64,000 bases of DNA from Eudromia elegans (GCA_003342815.1 PTEX01000035.1:372001-436000), one strand, 5' to 3'; positions 36,621-50,342 are shown, numbered from the stretch's first letter. Made by a program: numbers and translations. Notes: generated by a model from the sequence alone, not told the origin.

Positions 36621-39600
36621 TACACACATCCACTAATGCTCTGACTCAAAGAGATTAACAACTGGGGGGGTAAAATACTCTCCTGACAGGACGCAACTGA
36701 GCGCAGTCTTCTGCTCTGCAGACATACACTCTGCCCGCTCTGCCATTGAAATAACAGATATTCATTAAGAAGTAAGAAAGAGAAAGAATGCAATCACCTA
36801 ATCCAGTAAACTGATCGCAATTTCTCTTCATGTTTTTGTTGTTGTTGTTTTTGTCCCCTAAAAATACATGAGATTGATTCCAAGCTTTCAGAAACCATAA
36901 ATTTTATCATAATAATCAAGGATTGGCTTAAAAATGAAGCCATATCTAAAAGCCAAAGATCTGGAATCCTTTGTATTTGGCTTTTTCGTTTCTGCCTCTA
37001 TAGAACATAATTAATTTATGTTTTCAAGTAATTTTCTGTAACTGCAGGAACGTATTTTTTAAAGAGTTCTTAGGGCTGTAGGCTCTGGAATTAAGATTTA
37101 AGTAAGATAGTAAATAACATAATATTCACAATAAGATCAGAGACTTGGCAACCTTATGTCCAAGAGATGGACTGAGAACTTTTAGCCAACAGAGAGATTT
37201 GAAATGCATCTAAGATTAAAGATGCTCTGACCTCAGTTTTCAATTAAGGCCTATTTCTCATAACAAAGATTTCCCATAGTAACAAAGATTAAATGCAGTA
37301 TTAGTAAAACAAAAAGCTCTGAGTGAAGCAACGATATAAAAGCTTCATAACAGAGTTCTACAATGCATGTCTTCAGAAAGCATTTTTAATATATGTCTTA
37401 GGTGTTAAGGTTTGCAAAGAGATTGCAGCTTGTATTCAATAAATCGCATTTGCATACAGGTATACAAGGGTATACAATTTACCACATGGAGCTTTGTAGC
37501 TGTCACTTCATATTTGATATTACAATAAAGGTTAACTTTGGAGCGTATCCCTGTTTTTAGGTGTCAGAGATTTTCTCAGAAAAGAGGGTTAGGGGGATAA
37601 AGCAACATCCCATTACAGCACTAGGCAGCAAAGTGCATATGCCACAGGGAAATGCAAACACATTTTCATCACTTTCTGATTTAAATGGAATATACGTCTA
37701 ACATCACCACCCAAACAGCCATATAAAACTCCTGGAAGAACAGTGAACAGCTTTAAAGAAACTTGTTCAGACATTTCTAAAGCATTAAATACCTAAACTA
37801 TACCTCAATTAAAAGTAAATTCTCTGATACTGTAAGGTAATATTAAAAGTGTTCCTTACTGCTAAAAAATAAAGTTTTGGGCACAGAACCACATTCTCCA
37901 TTGCCACATTAGTTTTCCATTCGTTTTTCAACAATGAAATTACACACACACTGACACGCACACACAAAGTAAATAAACTTTAATCACAGTATCACACTGG
38001 AGCCAGTGTAATTAATGTTGTGTCAGCATTTCCATTTAAGCCACTAGTTTCAAGAGGTTTATAGCACAGCCATAAAAATTCAGTTAGGCTGAAATTAAGC
38101 AAACAAGGTCTTATACAGCAAGCAACATTTAAGTATATGTACAGAGAGCAGCCAGTTACTACTTATATGGGAATTAAAATAGACGCCTACTGATTTTAAA
38201 GGGCACTGTAGAGCTATTTTTTTAAATAATATTTTTCTCAATATTTATAATAATCTCTCAAAAGTCTGAATTCCAACTATGTTCCTTGCTGTTTTTTGTG
38301 GTACACAATAGTTCACACAATTCTTCCCAACCTTAGGATTCATGGCATTGTGTTTTGTTTCACTTTTCAAGCAAGGAGAGCAATGAAATCTATATTTTAA
38401 AAAATGGATACTCATGACCACATTCTGATCCTGACCTAGGCCTCCAATCATTACTGAAGGACAAATGATAAACACACCTTCTTACATCTTTCAGAAGTCT
38501 TAAGATACACCTGCCTGAAAAAACTAATTAGTCAAATATCAGGTTTTAAAAGTGCAATTTAGAATCTATGATCCTAAATTAAACTCATGACCAAAGTCAG
38601 AGGAAGAAGCAGGAGAACAATGCTCTGTCATTTAAAAAGTCAATTTTCATGACGGACCCATGAAAGCTAAAATTATTTTGCAGGACAGCATTTCAGTCTG
38701 CTCTCACTGATGCTGATGAGAATCAGTAGAAACACCAGTAAGGACGTAACAATTACAGTGGTGCAAAATTGGCTGGGTTTCATAATTTGGCACTTTCACA
38801 ATGTAAAATAAACAATACTTGTAACTGAAATCTTCCATTTAGCTGCAGAACAGAATGAGCAAAGACAGGAGAAACTGTACTCCACTCTGTTCGGTGTCTC
38901 TGCCCTATTTTGGATTTTTTTTTCAAATACTAAATCTCCCAAAGAGTAAGTGATCATGCATGCTATTCAGTAGACACAATATGATCAGCTAAGGATGCAT
39001 TTCAAATACGTCAACCTTGACTCTTCAGTTTTCTTGATTTGCATTTTTAAGATAGACTCCTCAGCTATGTAGCTTAAGGATTTAATAATTGCGCTGGTCA
39101 GACATCCAGGATGCACACTATTTAAAGCCCTCAATTTATGCCAAAAAGCATCACCAGACCAGAGTAATAACACTAGTGGGATCAGTGTGTTGCAACTAGG
39201 AATCCGACATTTGTGGGCTGAAAAGTGTTGCTTGAAGAGTTAACCTTTATGAGAGTCTAAGAGTCAGAAATCCCCCTTCCCTTCACCTGCCTGTGAATTT
39301 CTATTAGGTTTCCTTAAAACTATAAAATTCAGATTTCTGTTTTTCCTCAAATACTCTGTTTTATAGCTCCCTATTAATTTAAGGACCATTTAAATCTAAA
39401 ATCATATTATTGTAATTACAATCTTTATCTACATTATACTTAGTGTTACTTTAATTGCTACAGTTTGAGAATCACTACAATTAGAAATTAAAATGTTATG
39501 CTTCTTGCCAACTTAAAGTTTTGCTGGCCAATATTTAACAAAATTTTCATTTTAGCAATTAGCAAGTGAAATTATCTAATAAGAAGGAGCTGAAGAGATC

Positions 39601-42600
39601 TGCACAGTGTTTTTTTGGGTTTTTTTTTTCCATGCAGGTCTTTACATCTATGGGCATCTAGGGCTCTTAGAGTGCTTTAGCATGACAAACACAGCTCTGC
39701 TCCACAAAAGTATTTGTGCTGGGGAAGTGACACAACATAAATGAGCTTCTATTATCACAGCCTCAAATCTACAGCAGGTTTTTATCAGCATAGCTGCATT
39801 TGTGCAAAATCATCTCCCTGTACTCCCCACAAAGTCTGACTGAGACAGTTATGCCTGTAAAACTGTGAGAAAGAGAGGAGAACAGAGAAGAAAAGATAAT
39901 CCCAGCCTTTAAAAGAGATCCCATTTTCCCCTAGAAGATTTAAAGGAAAAAGAAAAAAAAAAAAAAAAGGAAAAAAAAAAGCTTTTAATCATAGGAAATA
40001 TATCCGTCATATACTCTTTAACAAGCCTAATTCTTATTAATTACTAGACTTTTTTTAGAGTTTTCTTCTTGCTTTATGCTATCAAAGTGTGTAGGGCCTG
40101 GATAGCTGAGGGACAGCCATTCCTGTCACAGCAACACAGAGAGCACGAACACTCCAAAGCGCAGTTCTGATTTAACCATGCTAGAGAAGCAGCCTGGGCT
40201 TATTCAAGCAGAATTTTGCTCTGGAGATTACCCAGTCCCACAGTGTTTGAATTTGCTGGTACAATCAGCCAATTAATCTAAACGTGTGCCTGCCACTTTC
40301 TTAAAAAATACCCACTTGCAAACCACAGATGAAAGTTTAGAAGGAGCACAACTACGCTATTCTCTGCCAAACACTGTAACATGAAGGAGAGCAGTTGTGC
40401 AAAATCACTGCACTTTTGCTACAAACAGCAGCCCGCATTTGTTCACGGACATTGCTACAATGTTACTACACCTTATTCAACTGCCAGATAAGTACAGGTA
40501 TGCACTGCCTTCACTACAGTCTTCCATAAAAACATATACACACTGTATTTTACATATAAATAATTTGCAGACACTGAAAGAAAGCGGGTGTATGCAGCCC
40601 AGTCAAGTAAGTCTAATGGTCCCTAGGTGTTGCAATCCAGGTACTGCTGCATAGCCAGGTCAAAGCCAAATTAAATGAATGCACTGGCAATAGCACCCGA
40701 GTTGGTACATAGTGTTACCTCAGCAGCACCCATGTGGACAGCAGTGTACTCAAACATCATCACTCTCACTGGTCATATCCTACTTGGATGCTTTTGAAAG
40801 CCTCACCTTGCTGGTCTGCTGAATATGTAAAGAATCATGAACTTGGACAGCAAGGAGAAAAAATCAAGCCAAGATTTCCACTGATTATGATTATATTTAA
40901 AGTGCCACCTACAAAAAACAGTTTGCACAAAGACTGCCAGTTTCAGGAGGTAAGGCCATGAACTCTCCTTCCTTTCTGGCCTTCTGTCATCAATTAGGAC
41001 AGCAGAGCCTTGAAGGTTCACAAGAAATTACGGCACACATGCGTTTTCAAACAAGGCTCATAAACAAGGTGGGGAAAGGACAGGCACATGGGGAGAAAAA
41101 GGAAGGATAAAGCTTTTACTTTCTTGCAACCTAGGATCACATTTGCTCCCATCCAGACAACAACACAAGCAGCGAACAGGAAAAGTAAAAAGGCCTGAAC
41201 ACTTTCCTGGACAATTCCTCCAACCAAGACATCTCTTTACATGAGCCACTGAAGGAAGGAAGGAAAGGCCGAGAAAGCTGCAAACCTCAACAGCCACAGC
41301 TGCCATTCATTCCCTGACTGTTCAACAGGCTGCACATTCCATGTGAGTGTCCAAATCCAGATGTCTGGGAAGGGGCTTTGGCAGAGAAATATTTAATGGA
41401 TATGGAGCAGTATCAACTTGAATAATGACAGATGCAGAAGTTCCTAAACCTCGTTATGTCCAAAGAAATGAGCAAATACCTGATTCAGAAAGGTTGAATT
41501 CGCTCTAAAAGTGACAGATGATTTAACAGTCAGACCGTAATATTTCAGATCACAAAGGAAAGAATTTAGTTGGTGGAAAAAATAGAGAAAAGGTGTGTTT
41601 TAGATGAAACTCTCTCACGAGGCAATTTAATTAATTGATTGTTGCTTTGCATTCTGAGGAACCACAGGACAGTTTATTGTGCTGAAAATCACTACTGTTT
41701 TCTAAAGCACCAAGAGATTTCCTTCTGCTAAAACTGATAGGAAAAGCTGCGAAATTAGAAGCATGACCTGAAGGCTCATTATTTTAGCTACTAAAATGTA
41801 GGCAAATGATCAATCCCACAGAATGCTAATAGGTTTGATTTAAAGAAAAATCAGACAGTCACTGAGTAAAGTGCATCAGAATGAGCCTGAGAATCATCTG
41901 CAGGGACAAAATCAGCACTGTTCTGGGTAAGCAATAAGGAAAAAAAAAATCATTTAACTGCAATTCTGACTATGAAAACCTTTTAACATCCTTACAGCTT
42001 TCTTGAATTTCCCACTCCAAAGATACAGTACCTGAGTCTCCACAGAGAAATGATCTCCGCACCCTTTCCAATGTCTTTACATCCTGTGTCCCATTAGGGA
42101 TGGGGCTTCTAGGGGAATGAGCTAGGGAACCAATGCTCATATAATCCAGAATAAGGTGTAAAACCAGGCGTGGGAGAACAAAGACGGTCCTTGTTCTGAA
42201 GGATTTAAATGTAAGTAAGGTATATCATCATTCCAGAGTCAAACCTCGCCCGAATCATGTATAAACTGGGATAAAAAGTTTTGATGAGTGTTTAGGTGAT
42301 CGGTTTGCTTTCCTGACCCAGTTGAAGTAAAACACAAGCTCTGACCTTGCTTGTGTTGTTATTTGAACACAGCCATAAACAGCCTGTAGCTATATCGTAG
42401 CTGTCAATCTATTCCTAATGAAATCCCTGCCCTTTCCCTCCGATATTCCAGAGTTTGCATGCACTTCCAAACAAGCAGAAACACAGGGCCGTTACCATCT
42501 GAAAACTTGTCTGGCTGTGCCATTTGGCCTCAGTTGGCAAATCCTGCCACTCACATGTAATTACATACTGCGAAGTATGCAAGGGCATTTTCTGCTGCCA

Positions 42601-43620
42601 GGTTTTCTCATATCTTACTTATTGTTGAGGTTGGATGACTGAGAATGGCCTATGTCCATTAAACAACAGTGGATCCAGCAACTCCACACTTGGGAAAGAT
42701 TTTTTTTTTTCTTTTTTAGGAAAGGTTAATCTCCAAATTATCTGCATGTCACACATTCTTCCACGTGTCCCTTTTCACAGACCTTTTTCTCAGAGACCAC
42801 ATTTGCCTAACAGTCTTTCTGGTCAGAAGCTGGGCAAATTTGTGGCTTCAACAGAACTTTCACACTTTCTCTCATACAACCAGATGTTATTTCTAGGAAA
42901 TCAACATTTTTCAACTCTTTGGCTTTGAAGCAGTCCCTGAAATAGTTACTTCCGCCCCCTCAGCACCAGCAGAGGATTTGCCAAAAACAAACAGCCATGG
43001 GGCTGCAGCAATAGACAGCAGCAAGCTTATGCATTGGGAAGTACCTCCTTCATGGTATGTCCTGGCTACAACAGACCCAGTAAGCTCTTCAGAAAGGTCA
43101 AAGAGGGTGTCTTCCTCATGAAAGTAGCCATACCAGATGTGCAAGATGATGCTTGGGAATTTTGCAGCTATTCAACTAGCATCAGCTGTCCCCATACCTC
43201 CACATCTACACAAGAGAACTGGCAAAGTCAAGTATGCTGCTGAGTTCTTAAAGGCAAAAAACTGCTCTTGAAACGCCTTCCCACTGCATTTCATGCCCTG
43301 CATTTTCTGCTCTTCCTAAAATGAGAGCTGCATTCATGCCAACAGCTGGAAAAGATCATCATCTAGAGTTGGATCCATGCCTTGCTACTGGCTGGAACGA
43401 AAGCCATGGAAGTACTTTAGTCAGTTGAGTTTAAAACATTTTTGCATAGTGGTCTGAGGATTAAAAGCTCTCCCACAATGCACTGAAAAAATTTTCGTAC
43501 TGTGCTGTATAGTACAGACGTGCCTGTCGAACTTTCTATTCAACGCAGGGGCAGAGGAGTGCTTTACTACGACTCACCTACGGATTTACGAGATGAGTTC
43601 TTGGCCTTTGCTAGGAAAAG

Positions 43621-43674
43621 CTTACAGTATCTTATAGGCAGTATCTGAAAGCAGCTTACAGTATCTTACAGGCA
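43621..43674. repeat. 20-bp direct repeat
   Basis: CTTACAGTATCTTATAGGCA at 43621-43640 and CTTACAGTATCTTACAGGCA at 43655-43674, separated by 14 bp, with one mismatch. Confidence 0.9.
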
Positions 43675-46530
43675 CTTTTGCCAAAACCAGAAACAAATAG
43701 AGGAGCTGGAAAAAAAGATACTATGGTAAGCATGTTTGTCACGGCAAGAGAGAACAGAATACTCTACTATGAATGGGAGAAAGTGCTGCAGGAAATCAGT
43801 GGCAAATCCCTAGGTCCTGGTGCTTACAGTCTCAAGGACAGACAGAGGAATTTAAAAGTTCACATGTGTATGTCAGGGAGTATTTGAGGATGGGTGCTGT
43901 CGTGGGAAAGAGGGTGGTTTCCCTTTACCAAGACAAAATCCCAACCAATGCTTCTCTAAACAATTTGTGGAAAATGATAGTGCAGAGAGGGCTCCCAAAT
44001 CCCTAACCGTGTAATTTCTACATTCAGCAATTCTCTGAAGCAATATCTTGATGGTTAAACTGCACTGTGAGTCTACCGTGGTGCTATCATTCGACACAGC
44101 TATTCTACACAGCACTATCATTCATATTCACAAAGCAGTTTCCTTGTTCTCTCTCTTTCTCCAGACTTTTCTTTTTCATGTGTAAATCTTTTTTAGTGAT
44201 ATGTTCAGTTACACTGAAGAGCAAAAAGATTTATCACTGATCACTTTAGCTCTCTCTTGTCCTGTGGGCTATAATTTTTCAGACTGTGGGTCAGGGACCT
44301 TTTCATTTCACTGCAACAGCCAAGAGACTAGTTTATCTGGAATGTGAATTTCCCATACCTTCAGTAATTTCTACTCTGAGAAAAAAATTAAACTACAATT
44401 CAAAACTGACTAGAGCTCTTTTGCAAAGAAAGCTCCATCGTTTTAGTCCTCTGTTGCTTTACCTCCAGCTCTTTCCACTGCATCCACCACATCTCAACTA
44501 AGGACAGAAAGGAGGCAACTGACTTGGCCATTCTTTTGGGGTTTCTTCCTTTCACTTAAAGAAACAAAAAGTACTACTGGAGAAATGGCAATCATCTTTC
44601 TCTCAATTCGGCTTCACCTTATCAGTTACTAGATTTTATTGTTTGACAATCTGGCAGGTCATCCCTGCTTTTTAAAGTGGTAAAGACCTTTCCCTGACAA
44701 TATCCCCAGCGACTGATAAAGAACTGTTGATCCTTCTCTGCGGAATCCTTGAAGCAATGACCTTAGGCTGAAATGTCAAGATAATATTTGCTGCTATTGC
44801 CAGTTCTCTTCTGCATTTTACATCGACAATCTAGGATAGATAAAGCACTCTCTGCTGCCCTCATTACAATGTCTAAGAACTGGGAGAACTGAGCTCTAAG
44901 ACAGAAATTCAGTTAATGACAGGTATTTAAAAAAAATTTCTATAATACCTTCATTATTCTAAACTATTTACTACTTCCTTCACCTTTTTTTTCAATAAGT
45001 GGTATAATAAATTAATAATTATGGTCATTATAAAATATCTAGAATTTTGAAACATTCCTGAAATGCAGGCATGATACTGACTTCACTTCACAATTTCCTG
45101 TTTCCATTTTAATGGAACTTTGCATTGCAAAGTTTTAAGGATAACTTTGGGAAAAAATTACTAGTTATTAGGAACTTGCTTCATTTCAATTGGCAAGAAA
45201 ACATAAAGAAAACAATTAGAACTGTTCCAAAATGTCTATTCACCAAGTAAAGGTAAGTTTTGCTTTCAGCTGCTAAAAGCAGCACAACTCATCTGTCAGG
45301 ATCAAACCACCAACATCTACTCATAAGAGGGTATGGTTATGTAAATTGAAGGCTGGCACATAACTGGGCCCAGATATTTGAGGTTTGGATCCTTAACCAT
45401 GAATTTCCTTCCTTTTATGATCTTATGCCAGAGAACAATAGTTCTATTCTAATCTCATCTTTGGTGAACTTTCTTGGGCTTTTGTTTTAAATGTTTACAT
45501 ACAGTGATACAGCCTTGAGTGATGGCAAAAAGAAACGCATTATCCAGATCTAGCTGTTTACCACATATGCTATCATATCATTCAAGGTTCAACAAATCAG
45601 TTTTTTCCCAAAGAACGATAATGGATTCATAACAGAAGTGGATTTTTTTTTTTATGTCACTCACCCTTGTCCACATACTACATCAGATGACAGGGTATAA
45701 AACTTTTTTTGATTACAGGCCGGATATTATTGGATATCAATATTATGATTCCTGTAACTTATTCTAAATTATTTTCAAATGTAAAGAGGAAAAAAATATT
45801 TATCAGCAAAGAACCTTCATCAGCAATTCTTTAGTTCTTACTTTATACAGAGTACACAACTGCAAGTCTGCACTGGATTCTCCTTAGACACTGAAAACTG
45901 CTTTGAATTCACTAAAGTCATCAATAAAAAGATACTACTTTATGAAATAAAAGCAATTTACACATGCCAAGTATTTCCTGTATCTCATATTTTTTCACAA
46001 TAGTAGCTGCATACAACATTAGTGCCTACACAAGAAAATTATGAAGATAATGAAATTAAGACAAAATAAACTGACAACCTCATATTATTAGTGAGAAATT
46101 CTTTAACACCGGAGGTTTTAGAACTCCACAATTTTCCAGAGAAACTTGAACAAAATTCTTAAGTTTTATTAAATGCATTCCTTGTTTATTTATTGCTAGT
46201 GGGGCAGGATGACCAAAACCACTCCCTCCTTCAAGCATATTTAGTTTCATCTCAGCAAGACCAAGGAGCCAACCTTTGAGAGATAAATTCCAACAAACTA
46301 TTCAATACATGACAGATTTAGCAAGTATCTCCACATATATTTCCTTTCCTCTTACATACATGGAACATACTAGATCTAACTGATCATACCATGCTAAGTA
46401 TGTGGAGTAGATGGGGATTCAAGTTACTGTATTTTTGGCAATGCCATTTCATCTCAAATTCAAAACTAAGATGCTGGTGCTTTTCAAATCATATTCTCTT
46501 TCTACTTTAGTTTAGAGTTAATACCTTGGT

Positions 46531-47046
46531 TCAAACTGCACTCACTGTAGAACTAGCTATTCTGACACCTTCATAGAGTAGCAGTTTATTCCTCAAAATT
46601 AAATTTGAGAACATACTTTCTGCAGTATAGCTAAGAAGCACAAACAGTCTCTTTGTTTGTACTGCCATTTCTGTGTTTTGCAGACAGGTAAACATCTGGA
46701 GATGTTGTTTCCACTCCTGTAACACTTTTAAACAGGAGACAAGACAGGAACACCCACTTCTTGCACTCCTTCCTGTTGTATGCACAGACAAATTAAATAC
46801 AACTGGAGTCTTGTTACCCAGGAAATATAAAACGTGTCTGGTATTACAGGCTTCCATAGCATTAGCACTCCTGAAACAGAGGCAAGTTGCACAGACTGCC
46901 CTGTTGTCCTCTTGCAGAAGAAGCTGGAAGGATTCTTTGTGGTCTGCATCCACCAGAGCATGAGAAGACTGGCATTTAGATTGGAAACAGTCAGTGAGTC
47001 TGGGTGCATCTTCAGCACTCCTCTCAAAATCAAACTCTGCTACCAC
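46531..47046 (-). other. Unassigned 171-codon open frame in an intron
   Basis: The longest open frame in the window outside CR1 and the pentanucleotide repeat. It starts MVAEFDFERSAEDAPRL and includes 'LLLQEDNRAVCATCLCF', 'VLYFLGNKTPVVFNLSV' and 'ARSGCSCLVSCLKVLQEW'. It contains nine Cys in the first ~110 residues, no obvious signal peptide and no domain I recognise. The opposite strand and a second minus-strand frame (46728-47033) are also open over much of the same DNA, which points to low stop density rather than selection. It is not bounded by convincing splice sites, and a short inverted repeat (47063-47085) lies just before its start. It could be a fragment of an unrecognised retrocopy, an unannotated exon or chance. 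I would not annotate it as a gene on this evidence. Confidence 0.25.
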
Positions 47047-47284
47047 ACACTGATGACAAAATGAGACTCCACATGGTAGAGTCTCAGGGCCTGCTCTGGG
47101 ACTTGTGGGACCTTTGTAGCTGACCCAAATGTGCCAGGCAGCCTAACATAACATCTGCAGAGACTAATCAACTATCTGCAAGGCAGCTGTGTGGATGAGA
47201 GACATATCCAGCACCTCTGCAAACTCCTAACAGGATAAGCTATACAAGGGCATAAAATAACCACTTGGTCTCCTCTCCTCTCCT

Positions 47285-47389
47285 CTTTTCTTTTCTTTTC
47301 TTTTCTTTTCTTTTCTTTTCTTTTCTTTTCTTTTCTTTTCTTTTCTTTTCTTTTCTTTTCTTTTCTTTTCTTTTCTTTNTTTTCTTTTC

Positions 47390-47420
<31 letters not shown>

Positions 47421-47475
47421 CTTTTCTTTTCTTTTCTTTTCTTTTCTTTTCTTTTCTTTTCTTTTCTTTTCTTTC
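47285..47475. repeat. (TTTTC)n pentanucleotide array, about 38 units
   Basis: A long, nearly pure array of TTTTC on the plus strand (GAAAA on the SUGCT sense strand), entered from a short (CTCCT)n run at about 47270-47284. It is interrupted once by a longer T run near 47396-47400 and contains one N at 47379. The purine/pyrimidine strand bias is complete. The lysine/arginine/glutamate and phenylalanine/serine-rich frames drawn over it are products of the repeat. The length is probably polymorphic and may be wrong in the assembly. Confidence 0.97.
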
Positions 47476-47686
47476 TTTTTGCAACCTTTGCAAGTTGGAT
47501 CTTTTACAAAGCTTTTGATTTTACAAAGCATAGGAACTGCAGCCATCTTCTCTCACATGGTCTCACAGGGACCAGGAGAATTGGCCATCTAGCTGCTGGT
47601 ATGACACCTCATGGTCACTCAGTCCAAGACAGCATTGCTGTACAGTGTCACCCTGTACCACTACATTTTCAGAGGACTAATTATTT

Positions 47687-47700
47687 TCTCTCTCTCTCTC
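47687..47700. repeat. Short (TC)n run
   Basis: Seven TC dinucleotides in a pyrimidine-rich stretch about 210 bp to the right of the pentanucleotide array. Confidence 0.85.
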
Positions 47701-49092
47701 TTTCTCCCTGTGTGTATTTCTTTTTATTTCTTCTATGTTCTCTGATTATCAGTGGAGTAAACACAGATGTCACAGTCCTGCATATTCCTTATATTGGAAC
47801 AATCTGACACAGAGTTCCTCTAGCTTTTTAAAAGGCCAACATGGCAGAAGTAAATGACTAAACTTCACATACCCAAAACAACAGAATGACTTCAAATAAA
47901 ATACATTTGTTACTCTCAATTCTAAATGCTTAAAAAGAAAGAGCAAACCTCCAATATAAGAAATGGCAAAAGAACGCAGTATTGCTGCAGACAACAGGTC
48001 TATTTCCTTAAAATAGCTAGGGCCTGTTCATAGGCATCACTAGAAGAATAGGTTAAGGTGTAAAACAATCTGGCTAGACAAATTCTATTGAATTTGCATT
48101 CTTCATAGAAAAACAGACTTCCTAATCAGAATTAATTTGACACTCATCTAAAAACTACATGCCTTGCCTGTATCGTTCTTTGCAACACACACAAGAATAG
48201 ATTAATTTTGGTTTGCTTTCAAAAATATATTACTTTAGAGCACAACATGAAACAGATTTTTTTAAAAAAGAATACTTATGAAGGAAGCCAAAACCAGAAC
48301 TAAAATTAAAGCATGCTTTCTGCCTACAGAGCATGCTTTAGATAAAGGTCTTCCCCCACCCAGGTGTGCCACAGTCAACACAGCTCGGTAAATACTAGTC
48401 TCTTCCAGTATGGAGGTTCAAGGCTACTCTCCACACTGTAATGCTCCTTGGCCACTCGATTGTCAAGATATCAAGTGCTATAAGATTATAAGAAATCTCT
48501 GTATATAGGAATCTTTCTGAAACAACGACAGTTATTCTTCTGTTTTTAATCTAGCTCTTTAGTGGTAACAATGGGCATAGCTTGGATGGCAAATACTTCT
48601 TCAAGACAGAACACTCTAGCCCACTCTGCTTTTGCCTTATTTATATGAATATTTACATGAATGTAAAATTTTCAAATGTTCTTTCAATAAATAAGTATTT
48701 TTGTTATTTGATTTATCTCATCCACCCTCTTAAGCTACATTAAACAAATAAAAGGTTGTTTAACTAAATGGTTGATCAGCATCTAAGCAAAAGAATTCTA
48801 ATCTAGTGTAGCTACTGTCATCTGCTTCAGGATAAACTTTGAAGAGCCATTATTTTTAACAAGCACAACCAAGGGTTTCTGTGGTAATCCAAACCGGCAG
48901 GAAAGCCCAAAACTATTTATTAAGATAAATGAGCCACAAAAACTTGGCGGTCAAAATGTTAAGAAAAATCTAGAGGAAAACTTGCTTCAAAATTCTTTTC
49001 GAGTGTATTCCTGCTAACAACTCTTTCAGATTTTGTACAAGAATATGCATTTTACTTAAAAGGAAACTTCCCTGGAGTAGAAGGAGAAGAAG

Positions 49093-50310
49093 GTGCTCAG
49101 GAGTAGCCAGCATGGGTGCACCAAGGGGAGATCATGCTCGACTAACCTGATAGCCTTCTATGATGGGGTGACTAGATGGATAGATGAGGGCACAGCAGTG
49201 GATGTCATCTATCTGGATTTCAGTAAAGCTTTTAACACCGTCCCTCACAGCATCCTCCTGGGCAAGCTCCAGAAGAGTGGCATAGATGAGTGGACAGGGA
49301 GGTGGATTAGGAATTGGCTGGATGGCAGAGCTCAGAGGGTGGTAATCAGTGGTGCCGAGTCCAGCTGGAGGCCTGTGGTTAGCGGTGTCCTCCAGGGGTC
49401 AGTCCTTGGTCCGGTCCTGTTCAATTTATTCATTAATGACCTGGATGAAGGGATGGAGTGCTCCCTCAGCAAGTCTGCTGATGACACCAAACTGGGAGGA
49501 GCAGCTGATAGCCCTGAGGGCTGCGCTGCCATCCAGAGGGACTTGGACAGACTGGACAACTGGATGATGAGAAACCTCATGAAGTTCAACAAGAGCAAGT
49601 GCAGGGTCCTGCACCTGCGCAGGAATAATCCCAGACACCCGTACAGGCTGGGGACCGACCTCCTGGAGAGCAGCCCTGCAGAGAGGGACCTGGGCGTCAT
49701 GGTGGACGACAAGTTGACCATGAGGCAGCAGTGTGCCCTCGTGGCCAAGAAGGCCAATGGGATCCTGGGGTGCATTAAGCAGAGCGTCTCCAGCAGGTCG
49801 AGGCAGGTGATTCTGCCCCTCTGCTCATCCCTGGTGAGGCCGCACCTCGAGCACTGCGTGCAGTTCTGGGCTCCCCAGTGCAGGAGGGATGTGAAGCTGC
49901 TAGAGAGAGTCCAGCGCAGGGCCACGAAGATGATTAGGGGCCTGGAACATCTGCCTTATGAGCAAAGGCTGAGAGAGCTGGGCCTGTTCAGTCTGAAGAC
50001 GAGAAGGCTGAGAAGGGACCTGATTAATGTATATAAATATCTCAAGACAGGGAGTGAGGAAGATGGGGCCGGCCTCTTCTCAGTGGTGGCCAGTGATAGA
50101 ACTAGAGGAAATGGCCACAAATTGAGGCATCAAAAATTCCACAGGAACTTGAGGAAGAACTTCTTAACAGTGAAGGGTGACAGAGCCCTGGCACAGGCTG
50201 CCCAGAGAGGTGGTGGAGTCTCCTTCTCTGGAGATCTTCAAAACCCGCCTGGACATCACCCTGTGCCACATGCTCTAGGAGACCCTGCGTGTGCAGGGGG
50301 GTTGGACTAG
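49093..50310 (+). pseudogene. CR1 ORF2 fragment: reverse transcriptase domain, copy 1
   Basis: A 405-codon remnant of the CR1 ORF2 polyprotein, whose full form has an AP-type endonuclease followed by RT and copies its own RNA at the genomic target. The Met at 49093 is an internal residue (context [12 protein letters not shown]), not a natural start. Residues ~45-56 carry YLDFSKAF with the first catalytic Asp kept. The '[10 protein letters not shown]' block has Leu where RTs, and copy 2, have Pro. The catalytic pair sits in S-A-D-D at codons around 49474-49485 where CR1 normally has F-A-D-D. The finger and palm blocks and the thumb-like C-terminal part are open up to the frame change near 50177. 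The lack of stops over 1.2 kb suggests a fairly young insertion. It is dead as a mobile unit because it lacks the endonuclease. Confidence 0.9.
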
Positions 50311-50342
50311 ATGACATCTAGAGGTCCCTTCCAACCTTAAGC

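Noticed and set aside
47172-47807. Long lysine-rich and phenylalanine/serine-rich frames around the pentanucleotide array
   Set aside because: They are translations of (TTTTC)n/(GAAAA)n, whose 5-bp unit has no stop in any frame on either strand.
49332-49925. 197-codon minus-strand frame opposite CR1 copy 1
   Set aside because: Shadow of the RT-coding strand. The same antisense frame appears opposite copy 2 (56735-57160).
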